Shown: piece by piece, positions 19,616-27,311 of the stretch | How positions within the stretch are numbered: position 1 is the first letter of the stretch | Layout of the letters: every line of letters begins with the position of its first letter | Source of the DNA: Actinomyces sp. AC-20-1 | GTDB taxonomy: Bacteria; Actinomycetota; Actinomycetes; Actinomycetales; Actinomycetaceae | Length of the DNA: 64,000 bases | Assembly: GCF_023369555.1 (NCBI RefSeq) | Contig: NZ_JACJVC010000006.1 | Coordinates: forward strand, 1-64,000 | Direction of reading: 5' to 3' | Program-made: the position numbers and the translations under genes | The notes under the pieces: model-generated | The model's database searches: none | The model's input: only the letters and a program-made list of their open reading frames with translations | Told to the model about the DNA's origin: nothing

Positions 19616-20689
19616 TCAGCCGGTGGCGTCCGGGGCCAGGGGCGCCCCCAGGTCCGCGACCACGCCGTCGAAGGAGTCGCGGAAGGCCGCGGCCAGGCGC
19701 AGCGAGTCGTGGTGGCCCAGGCCGTCACTGGTGCGGACCTGGCGCAGGACGAGCACGGCGCCCGTGCGGCGGGCGGCCTCCTCGAGGGCGGCGACGTCGT
19801 CGACGGTGGAGGGGTCGGCCACGACGACGTCCAGGCGCAGGGCGGGGGCGTACTCGTGCAGCACGCGCACGTGGTCCGCCGGTGTCATGTCCTCGGTCTC
19901 CCCTCGCTGGGCGGTGAGGTTGAGCACGAGGACCTTGCGGGCGCGGGTGGCCACCAGGGCCTCGCGCATGGAGTCGAGCACGAGGTGGGGCAGGACGGAG
20001 GAGTACCAGGACCCCGGGCCGAGCACGACCCAGTCGGCCTCGGCGATGGCCTTGACGGCCACGGGGTGGGCGACGGCCCCGGCCGGGTTGAGGCGGACGT
20101 GCTCGATGCGTCCGCGTGCCGTGGCGACGGCGACCTGCCCGCTCACGCGTGAGCGCCGCTCGCCGTCGACGACGTCGGCCTCGATGACCAGTGGCGAGGA
20201 GCTCATGGGCACGACGCGGCCGTGGATGGACAGCAGGCGCCCCACCCAGTCCAGGCCCTCGACGTCGTCGCCCAGCAGCTGCCACAGGGCGAGGATGAGG
20301 AGGTTGCCCAGGGCGTGGTTGTCGAGCTCTCCGTCACCGGCGAAGCGGTGCTGGAGGACGTCGCGCCAGGTCAGGCCCCACTCGGAGTCGTCGGTGAGGG
20401 CCGCCAGGGCCATGCGCAGGTCTCCGGGGGGCAGGCAGTCGAACTCCTGGCGCAGCCGTCCCGAGGAGCCGCCGTCGTCGGCGACGGTGACGACGGCGGT
20501 GAGCCGCTGCGTCACGTGGCGCAGGGCCCGCAGGGTGGCGGACAGTCCGTGGCCGCCGCCCAGGGCGACGACGCGCGGGCCCTCCTGGCCGCGGCGGCGC
20601 CAGCCCTCGGCGTCGAGGGTGGTGGTCGAGGTGGGGCCGGGGCCCACTGCGCTGGCAGTGCTGCTGGTGCTGGCGGTGCTCGCTGTCAC
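19616..20689 (-). CDS. yvcK: YvcK-family UPF0052 protein
   Basis: A 357-residue protein of the gluconeogenesis-factor (YvcK/CuvA) family, which binds UDP-sugars or dinucleotides and supports growth on gluconeogenic carbon and cell-wall synthesis. ALGGGHGLSATLRAL and TVADDGGSSGRLRQEF are signature stretches, with DNHALGNLLILAL following. An N-terminal serine/threonine-rich tail of about 25 residues (TASTASTSSTASA) precedes the fold and is unlikely to be structured. The GTG start lies seven bases after the rapZ stop, so the genes are coupled. Confidence 0.93.
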   Translation of the reverse strand: MTASTASTSSTASAVGPGPTSTTTLDAEGWRRRGQEGPRVVALGGGHGLSATLRALRHVTQRLTAVVTVADDGGSSGRLRQEFDCLPPGDLRMALAALTDDSEWGLTWRDVLQHRFAGDGELDNHALGNLLILALWQLLGDDVEGLDWVGRLLSIHGRVVPMSSSPLVIEADVVDGERRSRVSGQVAVATARGRIEHVRLNPAGAVAHPVAVKAIAEADWVVLGPGSWYSSVLPHLVLDSMREALVATRARKVLVLNLTAQRGETEDMTPADHVRVLHEYAPALRLDVVVADPSTVDDVAALEEAARRTGAVLVLRQVRTSDGLGHHDSLRLAAAFRDSFDGVVADLGAPLAPDATG

Positions 20690-20696
20690 GGCGTCC

Positions 20697-21644
20697 TCAC
20701 TCCCTGCCGAGGTCCCGGTGCTGGGTGACGACGCTCAGGCCCCGGGAGCGCAGCCGCTCCCCCACCCGCTCGGCCGTGGCCACCGAGCGGTGCTTGCCGC
20801 CGGTGCAGCCGACGGCGATGGTGACGTTGGGCTTGAGCTCGTCGATGTAGCGCGGCAGCGCCTGGGCGAGCAGGTCGGCGTAGCCGTCGACGAAGTCGGC
20901 GGCCCCGTCCTGCCGGAAGACGTACTCGGCGACGGGCGCGTCGCGGCCGGTGAGGTGGCGCAGCTCGGAGACCCAGTAGGGGTTGGGGATGAAGCGCACG
21001 TCGAGGACGTGGTCGGCGTCCATCGGCAGCCCGTACTTGAAGCCGAAGGACATGACCGTCACGTGCAGCGGCAGCTCGGTGTCCGTGGACACCACCTCGC
21101 GCACCCGCCGGGCGAGCTCGTGCACCGACAGGCTCGTGGTGTCGATGACCTCGTCGGCGATGCCCTTGAGGCCGGCCAGGAGCGTGCGCTCGTGCTCGAT
21201 GCCGTCGAGGATGGTGCCGGTGCCCTGCAGCGGGTGGGGGCGGCGCGAGGACTCGAAGCGTCGCACGAGGGAGGTGTCGTCGGCGTCGAGGAAGATGAGG
21301 CGCACCGTCGTGCCGGCGTCGCGCAGCTCGCCCAGGTAGCGCATGAAGGAGGAGAAGAAGGCCCGTGAGCGCACGTCCACCACGGCGGCCAGGCGGTGCA
21401 CGCCGGGGCCGACGGTGGTCATCATGCCGGCCAGGGCGGGCAGCATCTGGGGCGGCAGGTTGTCGACGACGTACCAGTCGAGGTCCTCGAGCGCGTTGGC
21501 GGCGCGTGAGCGCCCGGCCCCGGACATACCGGTGACGACGATCATCTCGGGGCGCCCGGCGGGCGGGACCGGGGGCGTGGCCTCGTCGATGGCGGGGATC
21601 TCGATGGGCACCGTGTCCTGGAGGGGGTCGCGCTGCTCGCTCAT
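20697..21644 (-). CDS. rapZ: RapZ-family nucleotide-binding protein
   Basis: A 315-residue P-loop protein ([20 protein letters not shown] at about 36-55). In E. coli RapZ is an adaptor delivering the GlmZ small RNA to RNase E; in Gram-positives the family binds nucleotides and its role is open. The C-terminal domain keeps [26 protein letters not shown] and [17 protein letters not shown]. The Walker A serine/threonine is replaced (GAGRSRA rather than GAGKS/T), so canonical ATP binding is doubtful. It is first in the rapZ-yvcK-whiA set and divergent from purT. Confidence 0.93.
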   Translation of the reverse strand: MSEQRDPLQDTVPIEIPAIDEATPPVPPAGRPEMIVVTGMSGAGRSRAANALEDLDWYVVDNLPPQMLPALAGMMTTVGPGVHRLAAVVDVRSRAFFSSFMRYLGELRDAGTTVRLIFLDADDTSLVRRFESSRRPHPLQGTGTILDGIEHERTLLAGLKGIADEVIDTTSLSVHELARRVREVVSTDTELPLHVTVMSFGFKYGLPMDADHVLDVRFIPNPYWVSELRHLTGRDAPVAEYVFRQDGAADFVDGYADLLAQALPRYIDELKPNVTIAVGCTGGKHRSVATAERVGERLRSRGLSVVTQHRDLGRE

Positions 21645-21669
21645 GGGGCGATCATGGCACGCGGCCCGG

Positions 21670-21675
21670 TAGCGT
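21670..21675 (+). promoter_or_regulatory. -10 box TAGCGT of purT
   Basis: TAGCGT ends seven bases before the ATG at 21683 and favours that start over the GTG at 21674, which would overlap the box. Confidence 0.45.
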
Positions 21676-21682
21676 GCGCCAT

Positions 21683-22906
21683 ATGAGCACCACCGCCCTC
21701 ACCCTCGGCACGCCCTGGACGACGAGCGCCACCAAGGTGGCCCTGCTCGGCTCGGGCGAGATCGGCAAGGAGATCGCCGTCGCGCTCACCCGTCTGGGTG
21801 TCGAGGTCACGGCCATCGACCGCTACGACGGCGCCCCCGCCCAGCAGGTCGCGCACAACGCGCTCACCGTGGACATGTCCGACCCCGGGGCGCTGCGCGC
21901 CGCAGTCCTGTCCTCGGGCGCCCAGGTGGTGGTGCCCGAGATCGAGGCCCTGGCCACCGAGGCCCTGGTGGCGCTGGAGGCCGAGGGGGCGGTGCGCGTC
22001 GTGCCGACGGCCTGGGCCGTGCGCCTGACGATGGACCGAGAGGGGATCCGCCGTCTGGCGGCCGAGGAGCTGGGGCTGCCGACGAGCCCCTACGTCTTCG
22101 CCTCGAGCCTGGAGGAGCTGCGCGCCGGCGCCGAGAAGGTGGGCCTGCCCTGCGTGGTCAAGCCGGTGATGTCCTCCTCGGGCCACGGCCAGTCGGTGGT
22201 GCGCCGCGCCGAGGACCTGGAGGCCGCGTGGCGCTTCGCCGCCGAGGACGGGCGCGTGGACCGCGGGCGGGTCATCGTCGAGGGCCTGGTGCGCTTCGAC
22301 ACGGAGATCACCCTGCTCACCGTCCGCTCGCGCGACGCCGTCACGGGAGCGACGGTGACGAGCTTCTGCGAGCCCATCGGGCACCGCCAGGTCGACGGCG
22401 ACTACGTCGAGTCCTGGCAGCCGCAGGCCCTGCCGGCCGCGGCCCTCGCCCGGGCCCAGGAGGTCGCGGCCCGGGTGACCGGGGCGCTGGGCGGCTGGGG
22501 CCTGTTCGGTGTCGAGCTCTTCGTCGTCGGCGAGCAGGTGCTGTTCTCCGAGGTCTCCCCCAGGCCCCACGACACGGGGATGGTGACGCTGGCGAGCCAG
22601 CGCCTGAGCGAGTTCGAGCTGCACGCGCGCGCCCTGCTGGGGCTGCCGGTGGACACCGGCCTGCGCGCGCCGGGGGCGTCCGCGGTCATCAAGAGCCCGG
22701 TGGACAGTGCCGGGGGCGCCGGCGCCGTCTTCTCCGGGGTGGCCGAGGCGCTGGCGGTCGAGGAGTCGGACCTGCGGCTGTTCGGCAAGCCGGTCGCGCA
22801 CGTGGGCCGGCGCCTGGGTGTGGCGCTGGCCAGTGGCAGCGACGTGGGCACCGCGCGCGAGAGGGCGCGGGCGGCCGCCGCGGCCGTCAGCGTCTCAGCG
22901 GGCTGA
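21683..22906 (+). CDS. purT: formate-dependent phosphoribosylglycinamide formyltransferase
   Basis: A 407-residue ATP-grasp enzyme forming formyl-GAR from GAR, ATP and formate in purine synthesis. The N-terminal [28 protein letters not shown] is the PurT PreATP-grasp signature; [15 protein letters not shown] and [16 protein letters not shown] mark the ATP-grasp domain, and [15 protein letters not shown] ends the active site. The ATG start is preferred because a TAGCGT -10 box lies directly before it. It is the only plus-strand gene among the uvrC/rapZ cluster, and its last 12 bases overlap the end of uvrC. Confidence 0.95.
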   Translation: MSTTALTLGTPWTTSATKVALLGSGEIGKEIAVALTRLGVEVTAIDRYDGAPAQQVAHNALTVDMSDPGALRAAVLSSGAQVVVPEIEALATEALVALEAEGAVRVVPTAWAVRLTMDREGIRRLAAEELGLPTSPYVFASSLEELRAGAEKVGLPCVVKPVMSSSGHGQSVVRRAEDLEAAWRFAAEDGRVDRGRVIVEGLVRFDTEITLLTVRSRDAVTGATVTSFCEPIGHRQVDGDYVESWQPQALPAAALARAQEVAARVTGALGGWGLFGVELFVVGEQVLFSEVSPRPHDTGMVTLASQRLSEFELHARALLGLPVDTGLRAPGASAVIKSPVDSAGGAGAVFSGVAEALAVEESDLRLFGKPVAHVGRRLGVALASGSDVGTARERARAAAAAVSVSAG

Positions 22907-25150
22907 GAGGTCCCGGGGCGTCGCGTCCTTCGGGGAGCCGGGGCCTGCCTGGCCCTCGTCCCCCGTGCCCGCAGAGGACAGGTGGGCCAGGACGGCGGTG
23001 GCGAGCACCGGGCCGATGCCCTTGACGGCGGCGACCTGCTCCGGGCTGGCCTGGCGCAGGCGCTTGACCGAGCCGAACTCCTTGAGCAGGGCGGCCTGGC
23101 GGGCGGGCCCGAGCCCGGGGACGGAGTCGAGGACCGAGCGGGTCATCCCCTTGGCGCGCTTGGAGCGGTGGTGGGTGATGGCGAAGCGGTGCGACTCGTC
23201 GCGCAGGTGCTGCAGCAGGTAGAGGGCCGGTGAGGTGCGCGGCAGGACGACGGGGAACTCCTCCCCCGGCACCCACACCTCCTCCAGGCGCTTGGCCAGG
23301 CCGATGAGGGGCGTGTCCAGGCCGAGCCCGTCCAGGACGGCGCGGGCCGCGTTGACCTGCGGCAGGCCGCCGTCGACGACGACGAGGCCGGGCGCGTAGG
23401 AGAAGCGCCGGGCGCGGCCGGTGGCGGGGTCCACCGGGCCGGAGGCGATGGCGACGCCGTCGCCCTCCTCCCCGACGAGCTCGCGCTCGGCCTCGCTGAG
23501 CTCGGCGCCCTGCTCGGCCAGCAGGCGGGTGAAGCGGCGGGTGAGGACCTCGCTCATGGCGGCGGTGTCGTCACTGGCCCCGCGCCCCTCGCTTCCGCGG
23601 ACGGTGAAGCGGCGGTAGTAGGACTTCCTGGGGGCGCCGTCCTCGAAGACGACCATGGAGCCGACCTGGTAGGTGCCCTGCGTGTGGGAGATGTCGTAGC
23701 ACTCGACGCGCAGCGGCGCCTCGGGCAGGTCGAGGGCCTCAGCCAGCTCCTCGAGGGCCTGGGCGCGCTGGGTGAGGTCCCCGGCGCGGCGGGTGCGGTG
23801 CAGGCGCAGGGCCTCCTCAGCGTTCTTGCGCACCGTGTCCATGAGGGCGGCCTTGTCCCCGCGGCGGGGCACGCGCAGGTCCACCTTGGCGCCGCGCAGG
23901 GCGGTGAGCCAGGAGGCGACGGACGCGGCGTCCGGCGGCAGGACGGGCACGAGGATCTCGCGGGGCACGGCGGTGGTGGCGGTGTGGGTGACGTCGTCGA
24001 CGCTCGTGGCGGCGGCCGTGCGGTCCTCGCGCAGGCGGCCGTCGCGCCCTCCGGCCGGGGCGCCGGCCCGGTGGGCGGGGGCGGAGGGGGCGCGGTGGCC
24101 GACGCCGAGGGAGGTCGTCGGTCCCGAGGCGGTCGGGGCGCCCGTGGCGGTGCCCACGGGTGCGGTGGGCAGGCTGGGGGTGATGTCGTGAGCGTCGTCG
24201 TCGGCGGGTGCCACGAGGTCGGCGTAGACCTGCTGGAGCAGGCGCTCGACGAGCTCGGCGTCGGAGGCCTCCTCGACGAGGTCGATGACCCAGCCGCGCT
24301 GCCCGCGCACGCGCCCGCCGCGCACGTGGAAGACCTGGACGGCGGCGGTGAGCTCGTCCCTGGCGAGGGAGAAGACGTCGGCGTCCGTGGCGTCGTCGAG
24401 GACGACGGCGTTCTGCTCGATGACCTTCGTCAGGGCGGCGACGTCGTCGCGCAGGCGGGCGGCCCTCTCGAAGTCGAGGGCGGCGGCGGCCGCCCGCATC
24501 TCGGACTCGAGCTCGCGCAGGTAGGGGCCGGTGCGCCCGGCCATGAAGGCGCACAGGTCCTCGGCCAGGCGCCGGTGGTCGGGGGCGCTGACCCGTCCGA
24601 CGCAGGGGGCCGAGCACTTGTCGATGTAGCCGAGCAGGCAGGGACGGCCGGAGGCGTGGGCGCGCTTGAAGACGCCCGGGGAGCAGGAGCGCACTGGGAA
24701 GACGCGCAGGAGCTGGTCGAGGGTCTCGCGGATGGACCACACCTGGACGTAGGGGCCGAAGTAGCGGGTGCCGGGCTTGCGGGCGCCGCGCACCACCATG
24801 GCCCTGGGGTAGGTCTCCTGCATGGTGACGGCCAGGTACGGGTAGGACTTGTCGTCCTTGTACATGACGTTGAAGCGGGGGTTGAACTCCTTGATCCAGG
24901 AGTACTCCAGGGCCAGGGACTCGACCTCGGTGGACACGACCGTCCACTCGACCGCGCAGGCGGTGGTCACCATCTTCTGGGTGCGCGGGTGCAGGGCCGC
25001 CAGGTCCTGGAAGTAGCTCGACAGGCGCTGGCGCAGGTTCTTGGCCTTGCCGACGTAGATGACGCGGCCCTCGGCGTCGATGAAGCGGTAGACGCCGGGC
25101 GACGTGGGGACCTCCCCGGGCGCGGGGCGGTACGTCGAGGGGTCGGCCAT
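22895..25150 (-). CDS. uvrC: excinuclease ABC subunit C
   Basis: A 751-residue incision nuclease of nucleotide excision repair. The GIY-YIG domain ([24 protein letters not shown] from residue 19) makes the 3' cut; an UVR motif is at about 215-245; the RNase H-like domain starts near 398 with [11 protein letters not shown] and [15 protein letters not shown]; a helix-hairpin-helix pair ([13 protein letters not shown] and [13 protein letters not shown]) closes it. Residues about 315-395 are a low-complexity insert rich in Pro, Ala, Thr and Gly that lengthens the protein beyond the usual 620-690. UvrA and UvrB are encoded elsewhere in this window. Confidence 0.96.
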   Translation of the reverse strand: MADPSTYRPAPGEVPTSPGVYRFIDAEGRVIYVGKAKNLRQRLSSYFQDLAALHPRTQKMVTTACAVEWTVVSTEVESLALEYSWIKEFNPRFNVMYKDDKSYPYLAVTMQETYPRAMVVRGARKPGTRYFGPYVQVWSIRETLDQLLRVFPVRSCSPGVFKRAHASGRPCLLGYIDKCSAPCVGRVSAPDHRRLAEDLCAFMAGRTGPYLRELESEMRAAAAALDFERAARLRDDVAALTKVIEQNAVVLDDATDADVFSLARDELTAAVQVFHVRGGRVRGQRGWVIDLVEEASDAELVERLLQQVYADLVAPADDDAHDITPSLPTAPVGTATGAPTASGPTTSLGVGHRAPSAPAHRAGAPAGGRDGRLREDRTAAATSVDDVTHTATTAVPREILVPVLPPDAASVASWLTALRGAKVDLRVPRRGDKAALMDTVRKNAEEALRLHRTRRAGDLTQRAQALEELAEALDLPEAPLRVECYDISHTQGTYQVGSMVVFEDGAPRKSYYRRFTVRGSEGRGASDDTAAMSEVLTRRFTRLLAEQGAELSEAERELVGEEGDGVAIASGPVDPATGRARRFSYAPGLVVVDGGLPQVNAARAVLDGLGLDTPLIGLAKRLEEVWVPGEEFPVVLPRTSPALYLLQHLRDESHRFAITHHRSKRAKGMTRSVLDSVPGLGPARQAALLKEFGSVKRLRQASPEQVAAVKGIGPVLATAVLAHLSSAGTGDEGQAGPGSPKDATPRDLSAR

Positions 25151-25223
25151 GGGGTGAAGCGTATCGGGGACTCATCGCTGGGCTTGAGCCGCCGGGCGGT
25201 GCCAGCCGCCGCTGCGGGTGTGG

Positions 25224-25295
25224 TGGGCGATACTGGGATCGAACCAGTGACCTCTTCCGTGTCAGGGAAGCGCGCTCCCGCTGCGCCAATCGCCC
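25224..25295 (-). tRNA. tRNA-Val(GAC)
   Basis: A 72-base cloverleaf: acceptor GGGCGAT/ATCGCCC, anticodon stem CTTCC/GGAAG with loop CTGACAC (anticodon GAC), and T-arm ACTGG/CCAGT. Apart from the anticodon arm and D-loop it is nearly identical to the divergent tRNA-Val(CAC) at 25635. It is last of three minus-strand tRNAs. Confidence 0.95.
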
Positions 25296-25296
25296 G

Positions 25297-25367
25297 AGGT
25301 GGGTACCGGATTCGAACCGGTGTCAACGGCTTTGCAGGCCGGTGCCTAACCTCTCGGCCAACCCACC
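25297..25367 (-). tRNA. tRNA-Cys(GCA)
   Basis: A 71-base cloverleaf: acceptor GGTGGGT/ACCCACC, discriminator U as usual for tRNA-Cys, anticodon loop CTGCAAA (GCA), and T-arm ACCGG/CCGGT. One base separates it from tRNA-Val(GAC), so the cluster is processed from one transcript. Confidence 0.95.
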
Positions 25368-25409
25368 GCTGAGTGCTGGGGGCTGCTGGGAGAGCTCCCG
25401 GCTCCTCAG

Positions 25410-25482
25410 AGCGGATGACGGGACTCGAACCCGCGACCCTCACCTTGGCAAGGTGATGCTCTACCAACTGAGCCACATCCGC
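25410..25482 (-). tRNA. tRNA-Gly(GCC)
   Basis: A 73-base cloverleaf: acceptor GCGGATG/CATCCGC, discriminator U, anticodon stem CACCT/AGGTG with loop TGCCA-containing TTGCCAA (anticodon GCC), and T-arm GCGGG/CCCGT. It is first of the minus-strand Gly-Cys-Val tRNA cluster, 45 bases from its promoter. Confidence 0.95.
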
Positions 25483-25526
25483 GTGGTGCCTTGAGCCGCT
25501 CCGAGGAGCCGCTCGCGACGGGTTGA

Positions 25527-25556
25527 ACAGTAGCCCGGCGTCGGAAGACAGTGCAA
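25527..25556 (-). promoter_or_regulatory. promoter of the tRNA-Gly-Cys-Val cluster
   Basis: On the minus strand TTGCAC (25551-25556) and TACTGT (25527-25532) are spaced by 18 bases, a good vegetative sigma-factor promoter. It is one of the few in the window with a recognisable -35. Confidence 0.65.
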
Positions 25557-25592
25557 ATGACATGGCGGTGATCCACCTCACCGGCACCCTGT

Positions 25593-25622
25593 TTGCTCCA
25601 CCAGCCCGCCTGCCGATAGCCT
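25593..25622 (+). promoter_or_regulatory. promoter of tRNA-Val(CAC)
   Basis: TTGCTC (25593-25598) and TAGCCT (25617-25622) are separated by 18 bases; transcription would start a few bases before the tRNA at 25635. Confidence 0.6.
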
Positions 25623-25634
25623 GGGCCGCGCACC

Positions 25635-25707
25635 GGGCGATTGGCTCAGGGGTTAGAGCGCCTCGTTCACACCGAGGAGGTCACTGGTTCGATTCCAGTA
25701 TCGCCCA
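25635..25707 (+). tRNA. tRNA-Val(CAC)
   Basis: A 73-base cloverleaf: acceptor GGGCGAT/ATCGCCC, anticodon stem CCTCG/CGAGG with loop TTCACAC (anticodon CAC), T-arm ACTGG/CCAGT, and discriminator A. It reads GUG, the most used valine codon in such a GC-rich genome, and is transcribed alone. Confidence 0.94.
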
Positions 25708-25713
25708 CCGGAC

Positions 25714-25754
25714 GCGCAAGGGCCCGGGACCGTGACGGTCCCGGGCCCTTGCGC
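25714..25754. terminator. bidirectional terminator of tRNA-Val(CAC) and the UDP-glucose pyrophosphorylase gene
   Basis: A long hairpin with arms GCGCAAGGGCCCGGGACCGT and complement, and almost no loop, lies between the two converging units seven bases after the tRNA. Confidence 0.8.
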
Positions 25755-25783
25755 TGCTCACGTGTGGCTGCGGGGCCGCCGCC

Positions 25784-27160
25784 TCACAGGCGGGTGCCGG
25801 AGGTGATGACGCCCGGGGCGCCCTCCTCCCCCACGACGGCGTCACCCGTGGCGACGACGTCGCTCTCGAAGGTCCAGTCACCGGTGACGCTGAGGGCGCG
25901 GGCGTCGCGGATCGAGGGCACCCCCTGGGCGAAGCGGGCCTCGAAGTCCGCGATCCTCTTGTAGTAGCGGGGGTCGAGGCTGACGGTGCAGGCCTCGTCG
26001 GGCACCATCTGCAGCAGGCCGTCCTCGTCGACCTCGTAGACGTCCGAGCGCACGAGCAGCAGGTCGTTGGTGGTCTTGACCGGTAGGAAGCGGCTTCGGG
26101 GGACCTCGACGGCGGTCGCGCCCTCGAATGCCTCGACGGCCGCCCCCATGGCCGTCTCCATCTGGATGACGGGGGTGGAGGAGGCGTCGGAGGGGTCGAC
26201 GGTCTTCTCGTTCCTGATGAGGGGCAGGCCGAGGATGCCCTGGCGCTCGACGAGCGTGTCCCGCAGGACCTGCAGGTCGAACCACAGGTTGTTGGTGTGG
26301 AAGAAGGGGTGGCGGAACTGGTCGGTGAAGTAGCCCATCTGCTCGGGCGGTGTCTGGGCCGTGTCGCGCAGGATGATGCGGCCGTCGCTCTTGCGCACGG
26401 CCAGGTGGCCTCCCTTGACGTCCGCCGGGGTGCGTCGGCACATCTCGGGGGCGTAGGGGGCGCCCGAGGCGGCGAACCAGCCCGCGATGCGGGCCGAGGG
26501 TGCGGCACCGAGGTTGTCCGAGTTCGAGGTCATGGCGTAGCGGAAGCCGCGCTCGAGGAGGGCGTCGAGGACGCCGGAGGCGACGAGCGCCGTGTAGATG
26601 TCGCCGTGGCCCGGCGGGCACCACTCCAGTGACGGGTCCGCCTCCCACGTCACGGGGGTGAGGTCGTCGGCGCGCAGCTTGGGCTCGCGGTTCTGCAGGA
26701 AGTCCAGGGGCAGGCCCTCGACCTCGATGCCGGGGTGCTGTGCGAGGGCGTCGAGGGTGTCCTGGCGGGTGCGGAAGGAGTTCATGAAGATGAGCGGCAG
26801 CTCGACGCCGTACCTCGCGCGCGCCGCCATCACCTGGTAGACGAGCAGGTCGAGGAAGGTCTTGCCGTCGCGCACCGGGAGCAGGGACTTCGCCTGGTCC
26901 ATCCCCATGGAGGTGCCCAGCCCTCCGTTGAGCTTGATGAGCACCGTGCGTGAGAGCGCCTCGCGAGCCTGCTCCTCGCTGACCTCGACGTCCTCGATGG
27001 AGTCGATCTCGGTCAGTGGCTCGATCGTCTCCTCGGGGATGAGGCCGGTCGCGCCCTTCTCGACGGAGCGGTAGTAGTGGGTGAAGACGTCGATGGCCTG
27101 CTCGGCGACGCCGCCGGCGCGCATCTTGTCCTGGGCAGCAGTGAGTCCGTTCTCGCTCAT
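25784..27160 (-). CDS. UTP-glucose-1-phosphate uridylyltransferase, eukaryotic-type UDPGP family
   Basis: A 458-residue nucleotidyltransferase making UDP-glucose from UTP and glucose-1-phosphate for glycans, trehalose or glycogen pathways. The UDPGP signature LIKLNGGLGTSMGMDQAKSL carries the uridine-binding glycines and the catalytic lysine region; PPGHGDIYTAL, SNSDNLGA and a left-handed beta-helix-like C-terminus follow. This is the UGP2-type enzyme found in some Actinobacteria, unrelated to the GalU family. The ATG follows TAGCCT by six bases, so it is probably leaderless. It is monocistronic. Confidence 0.93.
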   Translation of the reverse strand: MSENGLTAAQDKMRAGGVAEQAIDVFTHYYRSVEKGATGLIPEETIEPLTEIDSIEDVEVSEEQAREALSRTVLIKLNGGLGTSMGMDQAKSLLPVRDGKTFLDLLVYQVMAARARYGVELPLIFMNSFRTRQDTLDALAQHPGIEVEGLPLDFLQNREPKLRADDLTPVTWEADPSLEWCPPGHGDIYTALVASGVLDALLERGFRYAMTSNSDNLGAAPSARIAGWFAASGAPYAPEMCRRTPADVKGGHLAVRKSDGRIILRDTAQTPPEQMGYFTDQFRHPFFHTNNLWFDLQVLRDTLVERQGILGLPLIRNEKTVDPSDASSTPVIQMETAMGAAVEAFEGATAVEVPRSRFLPVKTTNDLLLVRSDVYEVDEDGLLQMVPDEACTVSLDPRYYKRIADFEARFAQGVPSIRDARALSVTGDWTFESDVVATGDAVVGEEGAPGVITSGTRL

Positions 27161-27166
27161 GGACGC

Positions 27167-27172
27167 AGGCTA
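27167..27172 (-). promoter_or_regulatory. -10 box TAGCCT of the UDP-glucose pyrophosphorylase gene
   Basis: Minus-strand TAGCCT ends six bases before the ATG at 27160. No Shine-Dalgarno is present. Confidence 0.5.
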
Positions 27173-27274
27173 TCTCCCTGCCGGCGCCGCGTGCTGCGGG
27201 CTGCCCGGCGCTGCGCGCGCCCGACCAGCTGTCCACAGGGGTGCGCTCCCCTGGGCGCCCGGTGCCCCGGCGCA

Positions 27275-27280
27275 TAGCCT
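27275..27280 (+). promoter_or_regulatory. -10 box TAGCCT of the DUF2339 gene
   Basis: TAGCCT lies 31 bases before the ATG at 27312, leaving a leader with GAACGAAGG as a modest ribosome-binding site. Confidence 0.45.
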
Positions 27281-27311
27281 GGGCCCGCAGACCCCCGAAC
27301 GAAGGCTTCCC

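Noticed and set aside
27081-27311. Upstream extension of the DUF2339 frame
   Set aside because: The residues before the ATG at 27312 overlap the divergent promoters and the start of the neighbouring gene, and are not like the family N-terminus.
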